From Gemmatimonadota bacterium (GTDB taxonomy: Bacteria; Gemmatimonadota; Gemmatimonadetes; Longimicrobiales; Gaopeijiaceae), in the NCBI GenBank assembly GCA_041390125.1, contig JAWKQN010000002.1:248001-312000 (forward strand): 64,000 nucleotides of DNA. Direction: 5' to 3'. Of the stretch, positions 26,320-35,380 are shown in pieces; position 1 is the first letter of the stretch, and each line of letters begins with the position of its first letter. Below the pieces are notes generated by a model. That model did no database searches. It saw nothing but the letters and a program-made list of their open reading frames with translations, and had not been told where the DNA came from. Made by a program: the position numbers and the translations under genes.

Positions 26320-27948
26320 TCAGCGTCCGTCGTCGCTCACCGGGCGGCCGCGCACGGTCGGGTATTCGATCCCCAGCTGTTCCAGGTACGTCGAGTACCG
26401 GCTGGGATCGTAGTAGAACTTCCGCATCTCCTCGCGGTAGCGCTCCATGATGTCGGCGTTCAGCCAGATCGGTGGCTCGTCCGTCGGGAGGATGAACGGC
26501 GTGTAGGTCGTCTCCGTGGTCTGCTCGTCGCGGAAGTACGTCCACGCGTCCGCCACCAGGTCGGGTCGCAGGAACAGGTCCAGCAGCGTGAGCGCCTGCA
26601 CCTTGGCCCCCGCCACCGCTCCCTTGTGGGCGATGGGTGTGGCCATGGCGATGCCGTTGGACCAGTTGTGGCCCGGGGTCCCCGGCACGTTCGAGGGATA
26701 GCGCAGCGTGATCGTGGGGACGTTCCAGGAGATGTCACCGATGTCGTCCGAGCCTCCGCCCAGGGAGCGACGCATGTCCACGGGTCCGCCCAGATCGCCG
26801 ATCTCGGTAGCCAGGCCTTCCTCCTCGCTGCCCAGCTCGCGCTGGATGCCCTTGGCGAGGGCGATGTCCGCCTCGTCCCAGGCCGGCAGCCCCACCCGCT
26901 TGATGTTGTCATAGGCCACCTCGGCCACGGGCCGATTGAAGTGACCGCTCCACGCCGAGCCGATGGTCATGATGGTGTCGACCGTGGTACCCGTCATGAG
27001 CGCGGCACCTTCGGCCATCTTCTTGGCGGCGTCGTACATGGCCTGCACGCCCTCGTAGTCGCGCTCGCGGAAATAGAACCAGATGGTGGCGAGCTGCGGC
27101 ACCACGTTGGGCTGGTCGCCCCCGTCGACGATCACGTAGTGGGAGCGCGCCGCGGGTTGCAGGTGCTCGCGCTTGAACTCCCACGCCTGCGCCATCAGCA
27201 TGACGGCATCGAGCGCCGAACGGCCGCGCCAGGGGGCTCCCGCGGAATGCGCCGTCTCGCCGCGGAACCGGAACTGGGCCGACACGAGCGCATTGGCGCC
27301 CGACTGCCCCCAGGACACACCGAAGTTGTTGGAGACATGCGTGAAGATGTTCACGTCGACATCCTCGAAGACCCCGGCCCGCACCAGATAGGCCTTGCCC
27401 GCGAGCTGCTCTTCGGCCACGCCCGGCCACATCACCAGCGTGCCCGGGATGTTCTCGCGCTCCATGATCTCCTTGACGGCCAGCGCAGCGACGATGTTCA
27501 CGGCCTGTCCGGAGTTGTGCCCCTCGCCGTGCCCGGGGGCCATGGAGAGGATGGGCTCGCGGTAGCCCACACCCGGCTTCTGGTTGGACTGGGGGATGCC
27601 GTCGATGTCGGAGCCCAACGCGATGACGGGATCCCCCGAGCCCCAGCGCGCCACCCAGGCCGTGGGCATGCCCGCCACGCCCCGCTCCACCGTGAAACCG
27701 TTCTCCTCGAGGATGCCCGTCAGGTACTTCGAGGTCTCGAACTCCTGCATGCCGAGCTCGCCGAACGAGAAGACCATGTCGACGATCTCCTGGACCTGCT
27801 TGGCCCGGGACTCGACCGCCTGCAGCGCCTCGTCCTGGAGCTGACGGAGCTGTCGGGAGCGCCGCTGCTGCTGGGCGTCCAGCGACGCGGGCAGCAACGA
27901 GGAGAGCAGCACAGCCGCCGAAACGGCGGCGAGTGACGAACGGCCCAT
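26320..27948 (-). CDS. Exported M20 family amidohydrolase (AbgB-like)
   Basis: Zinc-dependent amidohydrolase/peptidase of 542 residues with a signal peptide (about 1-25, ending SLDAQ). The catalytic domain shows LGSDIDGIPQSN, MAPGHGEGHNSGQAVNI and VMWPGVAEEQLAGKAYLV, where His, Asp and Glu metal ligands of the M20 family fall. The inserted dimerisation domain runs from about 230 to 340 (RFRGETAHSAGAPWRGRSAL). AbgB-type members cleave p-aminobenzoyl-glutamate and related amides; the export signal implies periplasmic substrates. GGAGG precedes the ATG by 5 bases. Confidence 0.92.
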   Translation of the reverse strand: MGRSSLAAVSAAVLLSSLLPASLDAQQQRRSRQLRQLQDEALQAVESRAKQVQEIVDMVFSFGELGMQEFETSKYLTGILEENGFTVERGVAGMPTAWVARWGSGDPVIALGSDIDGIPQSNQKPGVGYREPILSMAPGHGEGHNSGQAVNIVAALAVKEIMERENIPGTLVMWPGVAEEQLAGKAYLVRAGVFEDVDVNIFTHVSNNFGVSWGQSGANALVSAQFRFRGETAHSAGAPWRGRSALDAVMLMAQAWEFKREHLQPAARSHYVIVDGGDQPNVVPQLATIWFYFRERDYEGVQAMYDAAKKMAEGAALMTGTTVDTIMTIGSAWSGHFNRPVAEVAYDNIKRVGLPAWDEADIALAKGIQRELGSEEEGLATEIGDLGGPVDMRRSLGGGSDDIGDISWNVPTITLRYPSNVPGTPGHNWSNGIAMATPIAHKGAVAGAKVQALTLLDLFLRPDLVADAWTYFRDEQTTETTYTPFILPTDEPPIWLNADIMERYREEMRKFYYDPSRYSTYLEQLGIEYPTVRGRPVSDDGR

Positions 27949-28096
27949 CGGATCCTCCGTCCTTGGGGGTCCGGTCGGGCGTCCCGGCGGTGGGTGGCCT
28001 CGAACCGGACGGCAGGGGGCCAGGATGGGCCCGCTCCCGCGGGGACGGCAAGGGCGCGGCCCCGACGGAAGCGCCGGGCCGCAGCGCCGCTCGGGG

Positions 28097-28753
28097 TCAG
28101 GTCAGCTTGGCGGCCCGGGCCAGATCGCGGTCCGTGCCCGCCACCAGGAGGGTGTCGGATTCCTTGAGCACCGCGTCGGGGTCGGGAACGGGCGTGATCG
28201 TCCCCATGAGCATGTCGTGCACGGCCACCACGGTGACCCGCATGCGCTTCGGGAGCTCCAGGTCGCGCAGCGTGCTGCCGACCCAGGCGGTGGGGACGGC
28301 CATCTCCTGCACGCTGAAGTCCTCGCCCAGTTGCACGTAGTTGAGCAACGAGCGACTGGAGATGCGCTTCCCCAGCCGGATGCCGGACTCCCGCTCGGGG
28401 AAGATGGTCTCCGTCACACCGAGCTTCTCGATCAGGCGCGCGTGCTCGTACGAGATCACCTTCACGTAGATCTCGTCGATCCCCACGTCCTTGAGCGCGA
28501 GCGTGGTCAAGGCGCTCGCGGTGATGTCGTCCCCGGTGCTCACGACGGCGGCGTCGGCACCCTCCGCGCCGACGCGGCGCAATGTCTCGATCTCCCGTCC
28601 GTCCCCGACCGCCGCCCGCGACACCCGCGAAGCCATGTGGTCCACCCGGTCGGGAGTCCGGTCGAGGGCAGCCACCTCGTGGCCGATGGAGTGCAGCGCC
28701 TCGGCCACCGAGGAGCCGAAGTTGCCCAGACCGACGATCACGAAGCGCTTCAT
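28097..28753 (-). CDS. Potassium uptake regulatory subunit (TrkA/KtrA type)
   Basis: Cytoplasmic RCK-domain gating subunit, 218 residues. The Rossmann start FVIVGLGNFGSSVAEALHSIGH and the acidic ALDRTPD bind NAD(H) or ATP/ADP; RCK_C follows at about 140-215 (VSTLRDLELPKRMRVTVVAV-like core). The size and single RCK module fit KtrA rather than the duplicated TrkA. It starts 7 bp after the stop of the adjoining transporter gene, so both are translated from one message. GAGG lies just before the ATG. Confidence 0.92.
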   Translation of the reverse strand: MKRFVIVGLGNFGSSVAEALHSIGHEVAALDRTPDRVDHMASRVSRAAVGDGREIETLRRVGAEGADAAVVSTGDDITASALTTLALKDVGIDEIYVKVISYEHARLIEKLGVTETIFPERESGIRLGKRISSRSLLNYVQLGEDFSVQEMAVPTAWVGSTLRDLELPKRMRVTVVAVHDMLMGTITPVPDPDAVLKESDTLLVAGTDRDLARAAKLT

Positions 28754-28760
28754 GGCATCC

Positions 28761-30218
28761 TCATCCGACGACGACGTCCTCGTAGGCGAAGCGGAATTCG
28801 TGGGCGCGATCCGAGCGGCGTTGGATTGCGAACGCCGCCACGACCGTGAGGGGGCCCACCCGCCCCATGTACATGAGCAAGGTCACCAGCACTTTGCCGG
28901 GCACCGTCAGCGAAGCCGTCTCCCCCATCGAGAGCCCCACCGTGTTGAAGGCGCTCACGGCCTCGAACGCGTAGTCCAGGAATGCGTCTCCCCGGCCCAC
29001 CGGGGCAGAGGTGCCCAGCTCGAACAGGACCATCAGGAAGATGCCGAACAGAACGGCCGCGAACCCCACGACGAACAGCCCGACGGCGCGGTCGACCGTG
29101 CGCTCCGGGACGGTCCGTCCCGCCCAGCTGGTCACACCGTGGCCACGCAGCCGGGACCAGGCCAGCAGGATCAGCAGGGCCAGCGTGGTGGTCTTCAGAC
29201 CGCCCGCGGTCGAGCCCGGGGAGCCCCCCACCGACATCAACAGCATGGTGACGAAGTTGGAGCTGTCGTCTGCCGCGTTGTAGTCGATCGTGTTGAAGCC
29301 CGCCGTGCGGGCGGTGACGCTCATGAAGACCCCGTTGAGCACCCGCGCCCAAGGGGGCAGATCCTGGAACGAATTGGACCACTCCAGCGGCACGAACAGC
29401 GCGGCGCCACCCACGACCAGGAAGACGGAGGTGACGAGCACGAGGCGCGAGTGGAGGGTGAGCCGGAAGGGCCGCCGATGCCGCCGCGCCCGGAGCGCGA
29501 GGCGCAGCTCTTCGAGGGTCAGGAAGCCCACACCACCCAGCGTGATGAGGGCCATCACCACCGTGAGCGTGACCGGAGCGGTCCGAAAGCCCGTCAGTGA
29601 ATCCGAGAACGTGGAGAAGCCCGCGTTGCAGAACGCGCTCACCGCGTGGAAGATCGCGTGCGCCGCCGCCTGCGGCGCGTCGAAGCGGGGCAGCCAGAGC
29701 ACGAACAGGAAGCCCGCGCCGATGGCTTCCAGGACGAGCGTGTAGCGCAGGACGCCGCGCAGCAAGGACCGGAAGTCGATGTCCGGCGTGACGTCGGGGC
29801 CCACGACCGAGGCATCCTGCTGCGCCAGGGAAAGTCGACGCCCCAGCACCAGGATCAGCGCGGTGGTCAGCGTGAGCATTCCCAGCCCCCCCAGCTGGAT
29901 CAGAAGCAGGACGAAGGCCTGTCCCAGAGGCGTGAACGCCGTGGCGGTGTCGACGACGATCAACCCCGTGACGCAGACCGCGGACGTGGCCGTGAACAGC
30001 GCGTCCAACCAGGACAGCCGCGCCCCGGTGTAGAGACCCGGCAGCCAGCGCAGCCCCATCGTACCCAACGCGATCAGCACGAGGAACGATCCGGCCAGGA
30101 GCCGGGGTGGAGTCAGGCGGCGGCGGAGGGACGATCGCCAGTGCGTCCGGAGGCGCCAGGGGATCCTCCCCAGCCGTAGCGGCGGTCTCGCGTTCGGAGG
30201 GGCGGCGCCGGAGGGCAT
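28761..30218 (-). CDS. TrkH/KtrB family potassium transporter
   Basis: Potassium-translocating subunit of 485 residues with four membrane-pore-membrane repeats. Pore-loop motifs are visible as TSAVCVTGLIVVD, SAFCNAGFSTF, TARTAGFNTID and SAFNTVGLSMG, each giving a filter Gly. The GGSPGSTAGGLKTTT segment before helix 4b is a hallmark of the family. A basic 35-residue N-terminus precedes the first helix, and the true start may be later since no Shine-Dalgarno is seen at the ATG. It forms an operon with the KtrA-type gene downstream. Confidence 0.93.
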   Translation of the reverse strand: MPSGAAPPNARPPLRLGRIPWRLRTHWRSSLRRRLTPPRLLAGSFLVLIALGTMGLRWLPGLYTGARLSWLDALFTATSAVCVTGLIVVDTATAFTPLGQAFVLLLIQLGGLGMLTLTTALILVLGRRLSLAQQDASVVGPDVTPDIDFRSLLRGVLRYTLVLEAIGAGFLFVLWLPRFDAPQAAAHAIFHAVSAFCNAGFSTFSDSLTGFRTAPVTLTVVMALITLGGVGFLTLEELRLALRARRHRRPFRLTLHSRLVLVTSVFLVVGGAALFVPLEWSNSFQDLPPWARVLNGVFMSVTARTAGFNTIDYNAADDSSNFVTMLLMSVGGSPGSTAGGLKTTTLALLILLAWSRLRGHGVTSWAGRTVPERTVDRAVGLFVVGFAAVLFGIFLMVLFELGTSAPVGRGDAFLDYAFEAVSAFNTVGLSMGETASLTVPGKVLVTLLMYMGRVGPLTVVAAFAIQRRSDRAHEFRFAYEDVVVG

Positions 30219-30281
30219 GGACCCAAGCCTAACAGGGTCGGAGCCGCCGCCGGAAGCCCGTGCCCGCCCGCCTTCCCTGGA

Positions 30282-32420
30282 TCAGGTGGCCAGCTGCACG
30301 CGCACGTCCACCGCCACGGCGCCCTGCTCCAGGGCGATCAGCGGGTTGACGTCCAGCTCCGCGATCCGCGGATGGCGCTCTCCCAGCTGCGCCAGGCGCA
30401 GGATGGTCTCCACCAGCGCCGCCCGGTCCCGGGCCGGCTCGCCGCGCACACGCTCCAGCAGCCGGCTCAGCTTGACCTCGCGCAACATCGCCGATGCGTC
30501 CGCGTCGGTCAGCGGGCAGAGCCGCAGCACCACGTCACGCATGACCTCGACGTAGAGCCCGCCGAGACCGAACATGGCCATGAGCCCCACCGAAGGGATG
30601 CGCGTCAGCCCCACGATGGTCTCCCGTCCCGCGGGCGCCATGCGCTGCAGCAGGAATCCCTCGATGGCGGGATCCCCGGCTCCGGCTTCCCGCACACGTC
30701 GCGGAACCTCCACGAGCATACGCGCCACCGCGTCCGCGACCGCGTTCCAGTCCTCCAGGTCGAGCTGCACACCGCCCACGTCCGTCTTGTGGGCAATGGC
30801 GGGGCTCATGACCTTGAGCGCCACCGGAAACCCGAGCCGCTCCGCGGCCGCGGCCACTGCCGTCGCGGCTTCCGCGCCCGCTCCTTCGACGAACGCCCAG
30901 GGCACGGTCGGGATCCGGTAGGCCTGCGCGACCGCGAGCGCGTCCGCCTCGCTCAGCTTGGCGCGGCCCGCGGCCGCGGTCCGGTCCAGGACGGCTTCCA
31001 CCGCCGCGTCGTCCACGTCGTCGTAGACCCGCGGCTCGCCCTCGGGCCGCTCCAGGATCCGGCGGTAGCGCCACAGCGCGCCCAGGGCGCGCGCCGCCGA
31101 CTCGGGGAAGACGTAGGCGGGGATGCCGGCGGCGCGCAGCTCGGCCTGGCCCGCCGGCAGCCCCTGCCGACCCATGAGCACGGCCAGCACCGGCTTCTCG
31201 GGCGCCACCTCGGACGCCCGCACGATGGCGCTGGCCACGTCCACGGTCTGGATGCCCAGGGGAGGCACGAACGCGGCGATCGCGGCGTCCACCCCGGGAT
31301 CCGCGCGTACGATACGCAGCGCGTGCTCGTAGTCCTCGGCGGTCGCGCTCGCGATCATGTCCACGGGGTTGCGGACGCTCGCCTCCGCCGGCAGATGTTC
31401 GCGCAGCTGTGCTTCCGTGGCGGGCTCCAGCCGTGCCACCTCCAGGCCGTAGGTCTCGCAGGCGTCTGCCAGGATGATGCCCGGCCCCCCCGCGTTGGTG
31501 ACGATCGCGACCCGACGTCCGTGGGGAACCGGCTGGTGGGCGAAGGCGGACGCCAGGTCGAACAGCTCCTCGACCGTGTGCGCCCGGATGGCACCGGCCT
31601 GGGCGATCAGCGCGTCGGTCGCGAGCTCGGTCTGCGCCAACGCGCCGGTGTGCGAGGCCGCCGCGCGCGCGCCCGCGCCGGTGCGACCCGACTTCACCAC
31701 GAAGATGGGCTTGCTGCGCGTGATGCGGCGGCCGAGGCGAACGAAGCGCGCAGGGTCCCCGAAGCTCTCCAGGTACATGAGCACCATGCGCACCGAATCG
31801 GACGCTTCCCAGTATTCGAGCAGGTCGTTGCCGCTGACGTCCGCCTTGTTGCCGGCGGAAACGAACATCGACAGGCCGATGCCGAAGCTCTCGGCGTAAT
31901 CCAGGACGCTGAGTCCCATCGCGCCCGACTGGCTCATGAAGGCCGCCGGGCCGTACGGGGGATCGGACGGCGCGAATGTCGCGTTCATGCGCACGTCGGG
32001 CTCCACGTTGAGCACACCCATGCAGTTGGGGCCGACGAGTCGGATGCCCGTCCCTTCCAGCAGCTCGAGCAGCGCACGTTCGCGCTCCACACCCGCGCCT
32101 CCGACCTCACGGAAGCCCGCGGTGATGACCACGAGCCCCCCCACCTTCGCCTCCACACAGTCCCGCACCGCATCGAGCACGAGCGGGGCGGGGATGGAGA
32201 TCACGGCCAGGTCCACGGGTCCCGGAACGTCGCGGATGCTGGCGAACGTGCGGATGGAGTGGACGGAGTCCGTCTTCGGATTGACGGGATAGACCGGTCC
32301 CGTGAACCCGTGCCGCACCAGGTTGTCGAGGATCTGCCAGCCGATGGAGGCCGGGCGGCGCGAGGCACCGATCACGGCGATGGAACGAGGCCTCAGGATG
32401 GGGTCGAGCGCGTGGGCCAT
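30282..32420 (-). CDS. ADP-forming acetate--CoA ligase (fused alpha-beta acyl-CoA synthetase)
   Basis: Interconverts acyl-CoA plus ADP and Pi with acid, CoA and ATP, a route for ATP production from acetyl-CoA. The 712-residue protein joins a CoA-binding Rossmann domain (about 8-135), succinyl-CoA-synthetase-like domains (150-460) with the phosphorylated His257 in ASHTGAL, and an ATP-grasp domain (about 475-710; FPVALKVMSPAIAHKTDVGG). It lacks a GNAT acetyltransferase domain, so it is not the PatZ type. ATG at 32420 is chosen for domain fit; a GTG at 32459 would add 13 residues. Transcribed toward the potassium genes, 63 bp upstream of them. Confidence 0.9.
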   Translation of the reverse strand: MAHALDPILRPRSIAVIGASRRPASIGWQILDNLVRHGFTGPVYPVNPKTDSVHSIRTFASIRDVPGPVDLAVISIPAPLVLDAVRDCVEAKVGGLVVITAGFREVGGAGVERERALLELLEGTGIRLVGPNCMGVLNVEPDVRMNATFAPSDPPYGPAAFMSQSGAMGLSVLDYAESFGIGLSMFVSAGNKADVSGNDLLEYWEASDSVRMVLMYLESFGDPARFVRLGRRITRSKPIFVVKSGRTGAGARAAASHTGALAQTELATDALIAQAGAIRAHTVEELFDLASAFAHQPVPHGRRVAIVTNAGGPGIILADACETYGLEVARLEPATEAQLREHLPAEASVRNPVDMIASATAEDYEHALRIVRADPGVDAAIAAFVPPLGIQTVDVASAIVRASEVAPEKPVLAVLMGRQGLPAGQAELRAAGIPAYVFPESAARALGALWRYRRILERPEGEPRVYDDVDDAAVEAVLDRTAAAGRAKLSEADALAVAQAYRIPTVPWAFVEGAGAEAATAVAAAAERLGFPVALKVMSPAIAHKTDVGGVQLDLEDWNAVADAVARMLVEVPRRVREAGAGDPAIEGFLLQRMAPAGRETIVGLTRIPSVGLMAMFGLGGLYVEVMRDVVLRLCPLTDADASAMLREVKLSRLLERVRGEPARDRAALVETILRLAQLGERHPRIAELDVNPLIALEQGAVAVDVRVQLAT

Positions 32421-32783
32421 GACGGACGATCCGGCGGGACGGAGGGGATTCCAGCTCACCCAGGATTCTCGTACAAGAGCACGAGATCGTCGAGTTCATC
32501 GATGCCGATCACAGCCGTCCAGGTCTCCGGCCGCCAGCATCCAGGGGCCCCCGCCGAGCACCGCCGGCACGTCCACCGTGACCCACTCCCCGGTCTAGCC
32601 GACGCGCACCTCCGCGTCCCTGGGCACCCCGACGCGACCGCACACGGGCTCCACGCCAACCACGCGGCCTCCGTCCGGCGGCGGTGCGACGGCGTCCGCA
32701 CAGGCGGCCGTCGCACCGAGAACCACCCACGAGGTCCATCGGGCACGCGCGTCATCTCCGTCCTCGTCTCCCCCGCCCTGCGC
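32421..32783. other. 363-bp gap between synthetase and cytochrome genes
   Basis: No convincing gene. Both flanking genes are on the minus strand, so this holds the synthetase promoter. Open frames on either strand look like non-coding translations without recognisable domains. Confidence 0.5.
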
Positions 32784-33494
32784 TCAGGGCGAGCGCGGCA
32801 TCCCCAGCGGATCCAATCCCAGCGTCTGGTGGCACGGCGCGCACGTGGCGAGCAGTCGTCCGTAGAGGCGGGCGCGCTCCCCGCCATCGCCGGTCCGCCC
32901 CGCCTGCTCGGCCACGTCGGTGACCTCCGCCTCGAGGTCGCGCAGGCGCGCCTGACGGGCCGGATCGGTGACCACGGCGGACGCATCCAGCCGCGACAGC
33001 GCCAGCACCCGTGCCCCGGCGCTCCAGGAGGGCTCCGATGGCGCGACCAGGCCCTCCCACATCCGATCCGTTCCCCAGATGTGCCCGAACATCGAAGCCT
33101 GGGCGTCGGCGCCAGGGTCGGGCGGGCTGCCGGGCAGCATCTCCGGGCCCGAGCCCGTGGCCGTGTGACAGGCGCCGCACTGGTACGCGATGCGCGCCGT
33201 GGCCTCGGCCATCCCCGTCAAAGTGCGCGCCGATGCGCCCGCACGGGCCGCGTCGCGCAGGCCGCGAAAGGCCTCCTCGGTCGCCGCCATCCGTGTGGGC
33301 TCGTCGTGCGTCGCCAGCCACTCGGCGTGGCTACGGGCTTCCTCCAGATCGCCCCGGATGACGGCGGTCTGCAGATCCACGGACGCCATGAAGTGCTCGC
33401 CCATGTGGGCCGCGGGATCTGCGGTGACCCCGCCGGCGCAGCCGCTCAGCAGCGCGACGAGCAGAAGGGAACGGAGCTGGCGGACACCTCGCAT
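32784..33494 (-). CDS. Diheme cytochrome c lipoprotein
   Basis: Periplasmic lipoprotein of 236 residues. The signal ends LLLVALLSGCAGG, with the Cys as lipid anchor. Two heme sites, CGACH (about residue 107) and CAPCH (about 222), sit in two helical domains of roughly equal size; each is preceded by a long helix with the pattern of cytochrome c-prime-like bundles (ARTLTGMAEATARIAYQ before the first). HMGEHF may supply an axial ligand. AGGAGGT lies 10 bases before the ATG. Redox partner unknown; this is the second multiheme cytochrome in the window and is not linked to the oxidase operon. Confidence 0.82.
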   Translation of the reverse strand: MRGVRQLRSLLLVALLSGCAGGVTADPAAHMGEHFMASVDLQTAVIRGDLEEARSHAEWLATHDEPTRMAATEEAFRGLRDAARAGASARTLTGMAEATARIAYQCGACHTATGSGPEMLPGSPPDPGADAQASMFGHIWGTDRMWEGLVAPSEPSWSAGARVLALSRLDASAVVTDPARQARLRDLEAEVTDVAEQAGRTGDGGERARLYGRLLATCAPCHQTLGLDPLGMPRSP

Positions 33495-33736
33495 GATGGG
33501 ATCGACCTCCTCGTGGCGCGGGCCTTCCAGGGAAGGTCGTGCCCCGACGCGGCCCGTGTCCACTGTCGGGCGCGGCGTTGTTTCACGGCGGAGGCACCCG
33601 CACGAGACGGACGCGGCTGCGTCCACTCCCCCTGCGGTTCCCCGCCTCGGACGCGCCTCGGCGACGCGGCCCGTCGGTTGCCCAGACAACAAGGGGGCAC
33701 CGCTGTCGGCGGTCCGGTCACGCGAAGGGAGTGCAC

Positions 33737-34141
33737 ATGCTGGACGGGGTGAAGGGGGCGTGGGAACGCTTCAAGCGCTCCCGGCCCGGCGAGCGCTTCT
33801 GCGACCGGTACCGGCAGCGCCAGGCGGACCGACGCGGACGGTGGGTGTCGGTGCTGTGGATCCTGCTCGGCGTGGTGCTCCTGCTGGCCGGTGTCGTCGC
33901 GCTGTTCGTTCCGGGTCCGGGGCTCCTGGGCCTCGCGTTCGGAGCCGCCCTGATCGGGCAGGAGTCCGAGCGCGTGGCGGAGGCGCTGGACGCCGGCGAG
34001 CTCCGGGGCCGCGCCTGGTTCACCCGCGGTCGACGCTGGTGGACCCACACCTCGACCGGGGCCCGCTTCGCGCTCGTGCTGACCCTGCTGCTCATGGCGG
34101 GTGGCTCCGCCTACGGCGCCTGGCTCGCGTTCCTGGCCTAG
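33737..34141 (+). CDS. PGPGW-like small transmembrane protein
   Basis: A 134-residue membrane protein with helices at about 38-60 and 108-132. The first helix pair contains VVALFVPGPGLLGLAFGAAL, the PGPG turn diagnostic of the PGPGW family, followed by an amphipathic segment. The N-terminal 35 residues are strongly basic (RFKRSRPGERFCDRYRQRQA), as in this family. A good GAAGGGAG site precedes the ATG. Function of the family is unknown. Confidence 0.78.
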   Translation: MLDGVKGAWERFKRSRPGERFCDRYRQRQADRRGRWVSVLWILLGVVLLLAGVVALFVPGPGLLGLAFGAALIGQESERVAEALDAGELRGRAWFTRGRRWWTHTSTGARFALVLTLLLMAGGSAYGAWLAFLA

Positions 34142-34191
34142 CGCGGCCCCATCCGATCCTCGCTGAATCCTCGCTCAACGGAAGACGCATC

Positions 34192-34674
34192 ATGTCCCAG
34201 AAGGAAGACTTCTCGCGCCTCGCCGAGCTCATCGAAGACATCCGCTTCGCGATGCTCTGCACACGCACGTCCGGCGATCGCATCGACGCGCGCCCGATGA
34301 CGACGCAGGAGATCCTGGACGAGGACGAAGTGCTCTACTTCGTGACCGGGACCCAACAGTCGCTCACGGACCAGATCCAAGCGGATCCCAGGGTGACGCT
34401 GATCTACAGCAACCCCGACGACGGCGCCTACGTCGTCGTACAGGGCGAGGCGAAGGTGACGCGCAACGAGGGACGGATCGACCGCTACTGGAATCCCCTC
34501 TTCGGGACCTGGTTCGAGGGCAAGGACGACCCGCGTCTGCGCACGCTGGAGGTGCGACCGCACGCCGCCGAGTTCTGGGCGTCGACCGGCACGGCCACCA
34601 CGGTGATGGCGCGCCTGAAGAAGGCGGTGGGCGCGGAGCCGGAGGTGGGCGAGCACGACACGCTGCGGCCCTGA
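34192..34674 (+). CDS. Pyridoxamine 5'-phosphate oxidase-like (general stress protein 26 type)
   Basis: A 160-residue split-barrel flavin-binding protein. It opens with the helix FSRLAELIEDIRFAMLCTRT, then shows the strand order of the family: DARPMTTQEILDEDEVLYFVT, VTLIYSNPDDGAYVVVQGEA and ERWN-like RYWNPLFGTWFEGKDDPRL, and ends EFWASTGTATTVMARLKKAV. This is the pattern of GSP26 proteins, which bind FMN or FAD and are induced by stress; enzymatic activity is unproven. The gene begins 50 bp after the PGPGW-like gene and probably shares its transcript. Confidence 0.88.
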   Translation: MSQKEDFSRLAELIEDIRFAMLCTRTSGDRIDARPMTTQEILDEDEVLYFVTGTQQSLTDQIQADPRVTLIYSNPDDGAYVVVQGEAKVTRNEGRIDRYWNPLFGTWFEGKDDPRLRTLEVRPHAAEFWASTGTATTVMARLKKAVGAEPEVGEHDTLRP

Positions 34675-34848
34675 GACGCGGCGGACCCGGGAGCGGCCGG
34701 GTCTCCGGAGCGTAGCGGCCGGCGCATCCGGGCGGGCAGGAGCCGGTGCGAGTGCAGCGCTTCGGGAGCCGTTCGGGTTGTCCCGCCGAGCCTGCGGTGA
34801 CAGACTTGGGCGTTCCTGCCACCCGCTTCAGCGCGTCAGGGAGGTCCC

Positions 34849-35334
34849 ATGCGCGTCGCCACCATCGCCATCCTGGGCGCGGCTCTCGGCGCCGGTACGT
34901 TCGCCGCCACCCGCGTCTTCGCCGATCCGGCCCCTGCCGTGGACGCTGCCGCCGTGGCGGCCGCGGGTCCCATGCTGGTCTACAAGACGCCGACCTGCGG
35001 CTGCTGCAGCGCGTGGGTGGATCACCTCCGCGAGGCCGGCTTCGAGGTGGAGACGCGGGACCTCAACGACCTGAGCGCCATCAAGGCGGACCTGGGCGTC
35101 GATCCCCGTCTGCAGTCGTGCCACACCGGTGTGATCGACGGATACGTGGTCGAGGGTCACGTCCCCGCCGCCGACATCGCCCGCATGCTGTCCGAGAAGC
35201 CCGAGATCGCGGGCCTCGCGGTGCCTGGCATGCCCATGGGCTCACCGGGCATGGAAGGCCCCCGCACCGACCCGTACGACGTGCTGTCGTTCGAGCACGA
35301 CGGGACCGTGAGCGTGTTCGAGTCGCACCGCTAG
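34849..35334 (+). CDS. DUF411 exported metal-binding protein
   Basis: Exported protein of 161 residues with a signal peptide (about 1-26, ending RVFADP). The mature domain begins MLVYKTPTCGCCSAWVDHL, whose CGCC motif and later LQSCHTGVIDGYVVEGHVP, with Cys-His, are the defining residues of DUF411. The last part GLAVPGMPMGSPGMEGP is Met-rich, consistent with copper binding, and DUF411 genes often lie near copper resistance loci. GGAGGTCCC precedes the ATG. It may help deliver or sequester copper in the periplasm; this is inference. Confidence 0.9.
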   Translation: MRVATIAILGAALGAGTFAATRVFADPAPAVDAAAVAAAGPMLVYKTPTCGCCSAWVDHLREAGFEVETRDLNDLSAIKADLGVDPRLQSCHTGVIDGYVVEGHVPAADIARMLSEKPEIAGLAVPGMPMGSPGMEGPRTDPYDVLSFEHDGTVSVFESHR

Positions 35335-35380
35335 GACCCGCACCGCCAGGACCCGTACCGCCCGGACGCACCTCCGGTGC

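Noticed and set aside
30372..33752. Plus-strand open frame of more than 1100 codons
   Set aside because: It is antisense to the acyl-CoA synthetase and the cytochrome lipoprotein; His/Arg/Gly-rich composition is typical of antisense frames in high-GC DNA.
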